Below are positions 7,112 through 13,354 of a stretch of 22,224 nt of DNA, one piece after another. The translations under genes and the position numbers were made by a program. Source of the stretch: a virus; IMG/VR virus record IMGVR_UViG_3300037562_000102, positions 1 to 22,224 of that record. One strand, written 5' to 3'. The first letter of the stretch is position 1. The number at the start of each line of letters is the position of its first letter. The notes under the pieces were generated by a model that was not told the origin of the DNA, made no database searches, and saw only the letters and a program-made list of their open reading frames with translations.

Positions 7112-7123
7112 CGGCTGTATAAT
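7095..7123 (+). promoter_or_regulatory. Candidate promoter upstream of the packaging genes, cut off by the IS
   Basis: A perfect TATAAT at 7118-7123 with a weak -35 (TGGAAC 7095-7100) at 17 bases. It is followed by a strong ribosome-site-like AAGGAG at 7130-7135 with no start codon in range: the IS left end comes next. This looks like a leader separated from its gene by insertion. Confidence 0.45.
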
Positions 7124-7149
7124 TCACACAAGGAGACTGACCGAAAATC

Positions 7150-7185
7150 GGCCGCAAGCCGCGCCGTTCAGGGCGGGGTAAGGCC
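7150..7185. repeat. Left-end subterminal hairpin of the IS
   Basis: CCGCGCC 7159-7165 pairs with GGCGGGG 7172-7178 with one mismatch, around a GTTCAG-type loop, within an outer GGCC/GGCC pair (7150-7153, 7182-7185). The TTCA in the loop recurs in the right-end hairpin, which suggests both are TnpA recognition structures. Confidence 0.5.
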
Positions 7186-7211
7186 GTAAGGCGCGTCTGC
7201 GCCGGCATGAA

Positions 7212-7625
7212 TCAGTCGGGCGTGCGCTGCTGTTCGACGTATTGGCGCACGATGCTGAGTGGCGCACCGCCGCAGGATGCCGCGAAGTAGGACGGGGACC
7301 ACAGGACGCCTTTCCAGTAGCGCCGGGCGATGTCTGGACGGCGCTGCCGCAGCAAGCGAGAGGACACGCCCTTGAGGCTGTTCACCAGAGCCGAGATTGC
7401 CACCTTCGGCGGATACTCGACCAACAGATGCACATGGTCGTCCTCGCCATCGCACGCCCGAAGCTCGGCCTCGAAATCGGCGCATACCTTGTCGAAGATG
7501 TCCCGCAACGCCTCGATGGCGGGGCCGTCGAAGACGTGGCGCCGGTACTTCGCGACGAAGACTAAGTGGACGTGTAGCGCGGAAACACAGGAACGGCCTC
7601 GCCGAAAGTCGCTTGCATTGCTCAT
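7212..7625 (-). CDS. tnpA: IS200/IS605 family transposase TnpA (Y1, HUH type)
   Basis: A 137-residue single-strand DNA transposase that cuts and rejoins element ends through a tyrosine-DNA link. The HUH motif is HVH at 64-66 (DDHVHLLVEYPP) and the expected nucleophilic tyrosine is Y129 in IVRQYVEQQ. LHVHLVFVAKYRR near the N-terminus is the first strand typical of this family, and the length is normal. It is transcribed away from tnpB with only 22 bases between the two starts, the classic IS605/IS608 arrangement. No frameshift or missing residue is seen, so it is probably active. Confidence 0.95.
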   Translation of the reverse strand: MSNASDFRRGRSCVSALHVHLVFVAKYRRHVFDGPAIEALRDIFDKVCADFEAELRACDGEDDHVHLLVEYPPKVAISALVNSLKGVSSRLLRQRRPDIARRYWKGVLWSPSYFAASCGGAPLSIVRQYVEQQRTPD

Positions 7626-7647
7626 AGGCTAACCGTATCATTGCGGC

Positions 7648-8856
7648 ATGGTTATCCGCAAGGCCAACACATACCGGCTCTACCCGACCGACGAGCAAGC
7701 GCAGCAGATGGCGCAGATCGCGGGTTCGTGCCGGTTCGTTTACAACCTCGCGCTCGAACAGCGGCAAGAATGGTGGCGTCCTGGTAGGACGTTCAACTTC
7801 GCCAGCCAGTGCCGCGAAGTAACTGCGCTGCGGGCCGAGGTTGATTGGCTGAAAGCGGCGCCAGTCCACCCGCTGCAACAGGCGCTCAAGGACCTGGACC
7901 GCGCCTATCAGAACTGGTGGGCGGGGCGCGCGGAATACCCGACGCCGCGCAAGAAGGGCCTGAACGACAGCTTCCGGTTTCCCGATCCGGTTTCGATCAA
8001 GGTTGAGCGCACGGGCACATCGTCCGGGCGGATCAAGCTGCCGAAGCTGGGTTGGATCAGGCTTCGTGGGTGGTATGCCATCCCCGGCGACATCTGCAAC
8101 GCGACCGCCTCGCGCCGTGCCGGGCAATGGCGCGTCTCCGTCCAGTGGCAGCGTGAGGTGGCCGAGCCGATCCCGTCCATCCTTCCGGCGGTCGGGATAG
8201 ACCGTGGCGTGGCGGTGTTCGCGGCCCTGAGCGACGGCATCAACATCGCGCCAGCCAACCACGGCAAGAAGGCGCTCAAGGCGCTGCGGAAGGCGCAACG
8301 CAATCTGAGCCGCAAGAAACGTGGCTCGTCCAATCGTCGCAAGGCTATCCGCCGCGTGACGAAAATCCAGATGCGGGTGGCGAACGCCCGCAAGAACTTC
8401 CTCCACGAGCAAACCACGACCATCGCCAAGAACCACGGCACGGTCGTTGTGGAGGCGCTGAAGGTGCAGAACATGGTCCGCTCTGCGAAGGGCACCATGG
8501 CCGAACCGGGCAAGAAGGTCCGTCAGAAAGCCGGGCTGAACCGCGCCATCCTCGATCAAGGCTGGGGCGCGTTTCGCATCATGCTCGGCTACAAGCTGGC
8601 GGATCGCGGTGGCAGGCTCATCGAAGTGCCAGCCGCCTACACCAGCCAAACATGCGCTGCGTGCGGTGTAGTGGATGCGGCGAGCCGCCAGGATCAGGCG
8701 CGGTTTGTCTGCACAGGCTGCGGCCACGAGGCCAATGCCGACACCAATGCGGCGATCAATATCCTACAACGGGGGCTGGATAAGTCCTTGAAGCCTGTGG
8801 AGGGGCACCGCAGTAAGCGGCCCGTCGAAGCAGGAAGCATCCGGAGGGCGGCTTGA
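7648..8856 (+). CDS. tnpB: RNA-guided nuclease TnpB
   Basis: A 402-residue TnpB, the ancestor-like relative of Cas12, which cuts DNA guided by an RNA made from the element's right end. The RuvC residues are all present: D185 (GIDRGV), E269 (VVVEAL) and D365 (HEANADTNAA). The zinc-finger cysteines are C336/C339 and C355/C358. The N-terminal MVIRKANTYRLYPT and SCRFVYNLAL segments are typical of the helix-turn-helix start. Length is usual for the family. In known systems it preserves the element by cutting empty donor sites; here it might also act against related phages without the insertion. It appears fully functional. Confidence 0.95.
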   Translation: MVIRKANTYRLYPTDEQAQQMAQIAGSCRFVYNLALEQRQEWWRPGRTFNFASQCREVTALRAEVDWLKAAPVHPLQQALKDLDRAYQNWWAGRAEYPTPRKKGLNDSFRFPDPVSIKVERTGTSSGRIKLPKLGWIRLRGWYAIPGDICNATASRRAGQWRVSVQWQREVAEPIPSILPAVGIDRGVAVFAALSDGINIAPANHGKKALKALRKAQRNLSRKKRGSSNRRKAIRRVTKIQMRVANARKNFLHEQTTTIAKNHGTVVVEALKVQNMVRSAKGTMAEPGKKVRQKAGLNRAILDQGWGAFRIMLGYKLADRGGRLIEVPAAYTSQTCAACGVVDAASRQDQARFVCTGCGHEANADTNAAINILQRGLDKSLKPVEGHRSKRPVEAGSIRRAA

Positions 8857-8905
8857 TGCTGTCCCTTGGAACCTCGCCCCCTTCAGGGGCGAGAGCATGT
8901 CAGGC
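8740..8905 (+). ncRNA. Predicted omega RNA (TnpB guide RNA scaffold)
   Basis: In known TnpB loci the guide RNA scaffold comes from the 3' end of tnpB and the right end of the element, with the guide read from the flanking DNA. The matching region here covers the tnpB tail and the hairpin at 8873-8893. Exact ends cannot be set from sequence alone; the guide would begin just past the right end, in the phage sequence after about 8900. Confidence 0.4.
8873..8893. repeat. Right-end hairpin of the IS
   Basis: CTCGCCCC 8873-8880 and GGGGCGAG 8886-8893 form a perfect 8-bp stem with a CTTCA loop, 17 bases after the tnpB stop. A second small hairpin, CGAGGG 8912-8917 / CCCTCG 8925-8930, follows outside the likely element end. 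Confidence 0.75.
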
Positions 8906-8961
8906 AGACGACGAGGGTGCGGTCCCCTCGCTCCCCTCTTTGAAGGCAGGAGGTAACGGAT

Positions 8962-9084
8962 ATGGAAACGATTGGAACCATAATTTTTGTTCTCTTTATA
9001 CTCTTGATGTGGGGGTGGCCGGCTATACTTGGCCTCTTGATCGCATATGGGATGTCAGGATGGAGAAAAGACGCTGACCGATAA
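8962..9084 (+). CDS. Small membrane protein, 40 residues
   Basis: A short gene with an excellent ribosome site: AGGAGGT at 8948-8954, 7 bases before ATG 8962. It encodes 40 residues: a polar start, a hydrophobic stretch from about residue 4 to 31 with a Trp-Gly-Trp-Pro kink in the middle, and a charged tail (WRKDADR). This is a single long or hairpin transmembrane segment. Its last 38 bases overlap the start of the small terminase gene in another frame, implying coupled translation. It could be a small holin-like or membrane-anchored phage protein, but it has no lysis genes beside it, so no function is assigned. It is the first gene after the IS. Confidence 0.7.
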   Translation: METIGTIIFVLFILLMWGWPAILGLLIAYGMSGWRKDADR

Positions 9085-9607
9085 CCTGCCGGCCCTCTTT
9101 ACAGTCCACTCCGAGCGGCGCGCCCCCGCGCCGTACAAGCTGCCGTGGGTGGGCCGGTACACGGTCGAGGTGGCCGAGCGCGTCTGTGACGAGGTGGCCA
9201 GCGGCCGCACGCTGGAGCGGATCGCCATCGAGGAGATTTGGGCGCCCAGCCACCGCCAGCTCTATTACTGGCTGGTCGAGAACCCCGAGTTCAAAGAGGC
9301 CTATGAGATCGCGCGCGACCTGCGCGCCGAGAAACTGGCCAACGATATTCTGCCCGTGGCCTATGATCGGTCGCTCGATCCCGATGAGCGCAAGGTCATC
9401 ATTCACGCCCATCAGTGGCTGGCATCCAAGATGAACCGCCGCGCATGGGGTGAGCACAAGACCGTCGACACCAACGCCACTGTCGAGGTCAAGAGCACCA
9501 ACACGATTGACGTCTCGCACATGAGCCTGGACGAGATCCACGCCGCTGAGCGCGCGTTCGTCAAGATGATCGACGTGACACCAGAGGACGAGGACGATGA
9601 CCCGTGA
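9047..9607 (+). CDS. terS: Terminase small subunit
   Basis: A 186-residue protein expected to bind phage DNA at the packaging start site and hand it to the large subunit. The pattern of an N-terminal helix-turn-helix (YTVEVAERVCDEVASGRTLERIA, SHRQLYYWLVENPEFKEAYEIARDLRAEKLANDIL) followed by HAHQWLASKMNRRAWGEH is that of the Sf6-like small terminases. It lies directly before the large terminase, separated only by a short overlapping gene. The start is uncertain: ATG 9047 has no clear ribosome site and overlaps the 40-residue membrane gene; a GGAG at 9062-9065 would serve a downstream non-ATG start such as CTG 9074. The C-terminus is very acidic (EDEDDD). Confidence 0.85.
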   Translation: MGCQDGEKTLTDNLPALFTVHSERRAPAPYKLPWVGRYTVEVAERVCDEVASGRTLERIAIEEIWAPSHRQLYYWLVENPEFKEAYEIARDLRAEKLANDILPVAYDRSLDPDERKVIIHAHQWLASKMNRRAWGEHKTVDTNATVEVKSTNTIDVSHMSLDEIHAAERAFVKMIDVTPEDEDDDP

Positions 9608-9803
9608 CCAAGATATTGAGCAATTGTTCAAGATTTTGAAAGACGCGGTTGACGCCGATGATGAGAAGGCCGCGGTCCTCACGGCGTTCGCCATCTCCGA
9701 GTTGATTGCCAAGCTGATCGCTAGTATCGCCGGTTCGCTGGCGCTCTCGGCCAAGATCAGTGAGCGGCAGGACAATTTGCGCCGGGAGGATTTTGGCCCC
9801 TGA
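9597..9803 (+). CDS. Small hypothetical protein between the terminase genes
   Basis: A 68-residue protein, unknown family. Its ATG overlaps the end of the small terminase gene by 11 bases and its stop overlaps the large terminase ATG by one base (TGATG), so it is translationally locked in the packaging operon. An acidic N-terminal helix (EQLFKILKDAVDADDEKA) is followed by an Ala/Ile/Leu-rich helix (residues about 28-52) that could be a membrane-associating or coiled-coil segment, then a charged end. It may assist the terminase; that is inference from position. Confidence 0.7.
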   Translation: MTRDQDIEQLFKILKDAVDADDEKAAVLTAFAISELIAKLIASIAGSLALSAKISERQDNLRREDFGP

Positions 9804-12505
9804 TGCCCACACTCACGCTTCCACACCGCATTGACCCGGCGGCGATGCTCAAGGCTCTGGACAAGGAGGCCTGTGAGCAGAGCTTTATCGAGTTCGTCAA
9901 ACGCGCGTGGCCAGTGCTGGAGCCCGGTCAGCCTTACGTGCATAACTGGCACGCGGATTTCATCGGAACGCATTTGGAGGCGATCAGCGACGGCGAGACG
10001 GCCGACGGGGAAGTCTACAACCGCCTGCTGATCAACGTGCCACCTGGATTTTCCAAACCAGTCCATGTGGACGAGATGGTCTTCACAGACTGTGGTTTCG
10101 TGCGCCTGGGGGATATCTGCGTTGGCGACCGCGTGCTGACGCATAGGGGGCGTTTCCGGAGCGTGACGGCAGTTCACGAGCAAGGCGCGCTTCCGACGAT
10201 CCAGGTGGGGACTTTCAGCGGTCGCAACGTGCGCACGGCTTTTGACCATCCGTTCCTGACGCCGCGTGGGTGGGTCAGCGCGGGGGACCTGACACTGCAA
10301 GATTACGTCGGCGCGCCACACAGAACCGAGGACTTTGGCGATAGGTCCATGAGGCCCGAGGAAGCGCGTCTGCTTGGCTACCTAGTCGGCGACGGCTGCA
10401 TTTCGCAACGGTCGCTTGCTTTTGTGAACATGGATCGTGATGCGATCGACGATTTTATTCAGTGCGCCACTATTTGTGGCTTTTACGCGTATGAGGCGCC
10501 GCACTCAAACAAAAGGGTGCAGGCCTCAAAGATCGTTTTGAAGTCTAGCGAAACGCGGGTCGCGCCTGGGTTTGAACCGCCCGTGCTGGACTGGCTGCGT
10601 TCACACGACCTATACCGCAGCAACTCGTACACCAAGAGGATTCCCGAGGGCGTTTTTCGTTCGGGGCCAGAAGCGATAGGCAACTTTCTCGGAGCCTACT
10701 GGTCTTGCGATGGCACGGTCGGCGTGCGCCACGATGGCAAAAAGACCAGCATGCTGGCGTCGGCCACGACAGTCAGCGAAGGGCTGGCGCATGACGTCCA
10801 CAGGGCTCTCATGGCCCTGAACATCAAAGCCAGAGTACGCCGTAGAGAAGCGCGTCTGGAAACTGCGTCTCAGCCAGGAGGGGTTTACGTGTATTTCGAC
10901 ATACAGACCTCAGAACGTGGAGAAGTCGCCAAGATAGCCAAGCTGCCGGGACTCATGAATCGCAAGCGTTTGATAGCGGCGCAGGCGTTCTTTGATCGTT
11001 TTGATCCGCACGTCTATGAGGACGCAGTCAACTCGCTAGAAGACGCTGGTTTTGGCGAGTGCAGGTGCTTGACAGTCGACGAGGACGCGTCGTTCACCAT
11101 CGATGGGCTTATCGTCCACAATTCGATGATCGTATCTGTATTTTTTCCGGCGTGGGAGTGGGGTCCGCGTAACATGCCGCACCTGCGCTATATCTGCGCG
11201 TCGCACAGTTTCGAGGACGTGGCGCTGCGCGATAATTTGCGCATGCGCCGGCTGATCGAGAGTGACTGGTACCAAGGTCACTGGGGCGATCGCGTTATCC
11301 TGACGGGCGACCAGAACAGCAAGAAGAAATTCGAGAACACGGCGGGTGGCTGGCGGCACGCCATCGCCACCGGCTCGATCACTGGCGCGCGCGCCGACCG
11401 TTGCTTACTCGATGATTTAAATTCTGTTGACGGCGCTAACTCCGATGCAACACGCACTTCAGTTAACACGTGGTTTAACGAAGCTTTGCCAACTCGACTC
11501 AACAATCCCATAAGTAGCGCCATAGTAGTGGTCATGCAGCGCTTACACGAGGATGATATTTCCGGTCAGATATTGGATCGCCACCTTGGTTACGATCATA
11601 TTATGCTTCCAATGCACTTTGATCCTGATCGTTGTATTCCGACTAAGCTAGGCTTAGTGGACCCTCGGACTGAACGCGGCGAGCTGCTGTTCCCCGAGCG
11701 GTTCCCGGCCGACGTGGTTGAGCGCGATTCAAAAATACTTGGACCCTATGCTGCGGCCGGGCAATTCGAACAGTGTCCCGTGCCGCGTGGCGGCGGCATT
11801 ATCAAGGACGCATGGTGGCGCTTGTGGTCTGCGCGCGAGTACCCGCCGATCGATTTCATCGTCGCCAGCCTGGACACCGCTTACACCGAGAAAGAGGAAA
11901 ACGACTACTCCGCAATGACGGTGTGGGGCGTCTCCAGCTCGATCAACGAGCAGCGCGCGACGCGCATGGTCGACCGCTACGGTCGTCCTAAAGACGTAGA
12001 ACTAAGTTATGACAGCGCCATGTTGCCGGTTCCGCGATTGATCATGATGTTCGCGTGGCAGGAGCGGCTTGGCCTGCACGAGCTGGTCAAGAAAGCGGCC
12101 AAGACGTGCAAGGACTTGAAGGTCGACCGGTTGCTGGTGGAAAACAAGGCGTCGGGCATTAGCGTGGCGCAGGAGCTGCGGCGCTTGTTCGGGCACGAGC
12201 CATGGGCGGTCCACCTGATCGACCCCAAGTCGATCGACAAGGTGTCGCGTCTTTACTCTGTACAACACATCTTCGCCGAGGGTATGGTGTACGCGCCTGA
12301 CAAGGATTGGGCGGAAATGGTGATCCGTCAGGTATCGACGTTTCCGAAGGGGAAATACAAGGACCTGACGGACACGGTGTCGCAGGCATTGAAGCACATG
12401 CGAGAATGTGGATTGCTGACGCGCAGCGACGAGATGCTCGCCGCGCATACGCAGTCGCAGTTGTTTGAAAACGTGAAGCCGCAGGGGCCGCTTTACGCAG
12501 TTTGA
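9803..12505 (+). CDS. terL: Terminase large subunit interrupted by an intein
   Basis: The DNA-packaging motor: an ATPase that pumps DNA and a nuclease that cuts it. The 900-residue precursor contains an intein (residues 86-440); removing it leaves 545 residues, normal for TerL. Rejoined, the exteins read PPGFSK then SMIVSVFFPAWEWG, so the intein splits the Walker A motif between its lysine and serine, and the ATPase can work only after splicing. Later motifs are Walker B (CLLDDLN), the coupling region, then the nuclease part with DTAYTEKEENDYSAM, LLVENKASG and DLTDTVSQALKHMR. The start overlaps the previous stop by one base. The segment 11401-11640 is much poorer in GC (about 44 %) than its surroundings. 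The assignment is secure. Confidence 0.95.
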   Translation: MPTLTLPHRIDPAAMLKALDKEACEQSFIEFVKRAWPVLEPGQPYVHNWHADFIGTHLEAISDGETADGEVYNRLLINVPPGFSKPVHVDEMVFTDCGFVRLGDICVGDRVLTHRGRFRSVTAVHEQGALPTIQVGTFSGRNVRTAFDHPFLTPRGWVSAGDLTLQDYVGAPHRTEDFGDRSMRPEEARLLGYLVGDGCISQRSLAFVNMDRDAIDDFIQCATICGFYAYEAPHSNKRVQASKIVLKSSETRVAPGFEPPVLDWLRSHDLYRSNSYTKRIPEGVFRSGPEAIGNFLGAYWSCDGTVGVRHDGKKTSMLASATTVSEGLAHDVHRALMALNIKARVRRREARLETASQPGGVYVYFDIQTSERGEVAKIAKLPGLMNRKRLIAAQAFFDRFDPHVYEDAVNSLEDAGFGECRCLTVDEDASFTIDGLIVHNSMIVSVFFPAWEWGPRNMPHLRYICASHSFEDVALRDNLRMRRLIESDWYQGHWGDRVILTGDQNSKKKFENTAGGWRHAIATGSITGARADRCLLDDLNSVDGANSDATRTSVNTWFNEALPTRLNNPISSAIVVVMQRLHEDDISGQILDRHLGYDHIMLPMHFDPDRCIPTKLGLVDPRTERGELLFPERFPADVVERDSKILGPYAAAGQFEQCPVPRGGGIIKDAWWRLWSAREYPPIDFIVASLDTAYTEKEENDYSAMTVWGVSSSINEQRATRMVDRYGRPKDVELSYDSAMLPVPRLIMMFAWQERLGLHELVKKAAKTCKDLKVDRLLVENKASGISVAQELRRLFGHEPWAVHLIDPKSIDKVSRLYSVQHIFAEGMVYAPDKDWAEMVIRQVSTFPKGKYKDLTDTVSQALKHMRECGLLTRSDEMLAAHTQSQLFENVKPQGPLYAV
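10058..11122 (+). mobile_element. Intein with LAGLIDADG homing endonuclease, inside terL
   Basis: A 355-residue intein from Pro86 to Asn440 of the precursor. The two LAGLIDADG motifs are LLGYLVGDG at 190-198 and FLGAYWSCDG at 295-304, both with the metal-binding Asp, so the endonuclease looks active. Splicing blocks: an A-like block without an N-terminal Cys, Ser or Thr (residue 1 is Pro); a B block with H149 in FDHPFLTP; an F block with Cys at C422 (RCLTVDED) in the place usually held by Asp; and the terminal His-Asn before extein Ser441. A missing first nucleophile plus a block-F Cys resembles class 3 inteins, which start splicing from that Cys; the full Trp-Cys-Thr signature is not evident. 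Confidence 0.92.
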
Positions 12506-12517
12506 CGGGGACGAAAC

Positions 12518-13084
12518 ATGGCTGGTGAAAACGATTCGACGACTTTTGTGCCAATCCCGCCCCAAGTGGCGGCGAAGTTCCCCGATCTGGTGGCCAACAC
12601 GCCGCCGGGGTTTGTCGGCGAACCGCTGCCTTCGGAGCCGGCGACAACTGGCGCGGGTGATCCGGGTGGGTACGGCGCGCCCGTCACTATCGATCCTGTT
12701 ACCGCGCAGCCGAGTGCGTTGGCGCCCGACCCGAGCGCGCTGAATCCGACCGGCGTGCCTGCTGGTGGCGACCATGGCGTTCAACAGCAGCCACCGCTTG
12801 TGCTCCAGGAAGTGATCTTTACCGCCACGCCGCGCGACGACACTATTGTCGGCGCCGGCGCAATTTCCGAGGATTTGTTTGGGCAACCGTCGGACGCGGC
12901 GCTGGATACTGGTGACGCCATTCGTGCGCTGAAGGCCGGAGGCCGCATCGCGCGCGCCGGCTGGAATGGTCAGTATCTGGAGATTGAGCACGGTTGTGTT
13001 CTCTGCCACGACGGCGGTGCGCGCGGGCATTACGCGATGTTCAGCGACGCGTTGCTGGCGACCGATTGGAAGATCGTGTTGTGA
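12518..13084 (+). CDS. Protein with a DUF2829/Tad2-like C-terminal domain
   Basis: A 188-residue protein. Residues 1-100 are low-complexity and rich in Pro, Ala and Gly, probably disordered. Residues about 131-188 match the DUF2829 pattern: DAIRALKAGGRIARAGWNG, a beta segment (YLEIEHG), and the closing LLATDWKIVL, corresponding to the family's typical TDLLAEDWEIV end. Tad2, an anti-Thoeris protein that sequesters cyclic ADP-ribose signals, belongs to this family, but many members sit in structural gene clusters with unknown role. The domain is shorter than usual Tad2. It lies between terL and portal, 12 bases after terL. The family call is reasonable; the anti-defence role is a hypothesis. 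Confidence 0.7.
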   Translation: MAGENDSTTFVPIPPQVAAKFPDLVANTPPGFVGEPLPSEPATTGAGDPGGYGAPVTIDPVTAQPSALAPDPSALNPTGVPAGGDHGVQQQPPLVLQEVIFTATPRDDTIVGAGAISEDLFGQPSDAALDTGDAIRALKAGGRIARAGWNGQYLEIEHGCVLCHDGGARGHYAMFSDALLATDWKIVL

Positions 13085-13354
13085 GTGACTCGCATGCCAC
13101 AGCATAGCCCGCTTGGCCTTCCGCGCGTCTGTTGCTCGGCCACTGTCGACTGGGTTCCATCGATCGAGCGCCTGCCCAAAGGCGTCTCGTTGTACCGGGT
13201 GCATGTCTGGGGGCAGGCTTCCTTCGCATACTCGCGTTTTTACGATATAAAGGCCGGGAGTGAAGACACGGCGGCCAAACAAGGGCTCGCCTTGTTCACC
13301 GCGGAGGTCGAGAAAGCCCATGTCGCTCGTACCCGGCAACAGCCAGTCTCTTAG
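13085..13354 (+). CDS. Small hypothetical protein before portal
   Basis: Up to 89 residues, no family recognised. Translation may start at GTG 13085, directly after the preceding stop, or at ATG 13094; neither has a strong ribosome site, which suggests coupling to the upstream gene. The middle shows alternating hydrophobic residues (VSLYRVHVWGQASFAYSRFYDI), a beta-rich look, then a helix (DTAAKQGLALFTAEVEKAHVAR). The last 35 bases overlap the start of the portal gene in another frame. The context says head or packaging cluster; no function is assigned. Confidence 0.6.
   Translation: MTRMPQHSPLGLPRVCCSATVDWVPSIERLPKGVSLYRVHVWGQASFAYSRFYDIKAGSEDTAAKQGLALFTAEVEKAHVARTRQQPVS

Larger units (their letters stand above)
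7140..8905. mobile_element. IS200/IS605-type insertion sequence with tnpA and tnpB
   Basis: Divergent tnpA (minus) and tnpB (plus) with subterminal hairpins at both sides, as in the IS605 group, which moves as single-stranded DNA without terminal inverted repeats or target duplication. Both transposition proteins keep their catalytic residues, so it looks intact. The outer edges are approximate: the left lies between the AAGGAG at 7130 and the hairpin at 7150, the right shortly after the hairpin at 8873-8893. It is inserted between the early small genes and the packaging operon without breaking a recognisable gene. Confidence 0.85.

Noticed and set aside
7212-7625. tnpA as a relaxase or rolling-circle Rep
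   Set aside because: It has one HUH motif and one C-terminal Tyr in a 137-residue protein, typical of IS200/IS605 transposases rather than larger Rep or relaxase proteins.
7168-8727. 519-residue minus-strand frame across the IS
   Set aside because: Runs through both tnpA and tnpB, which have clear catalytic motifs in other frames.
7648-8856. TnpB as a Cas12-type CRISPR effector
   Set aside because: Size and motifs are those of TnpB, it is paired with tnpA, and no CRISPR array or cas genes are present.
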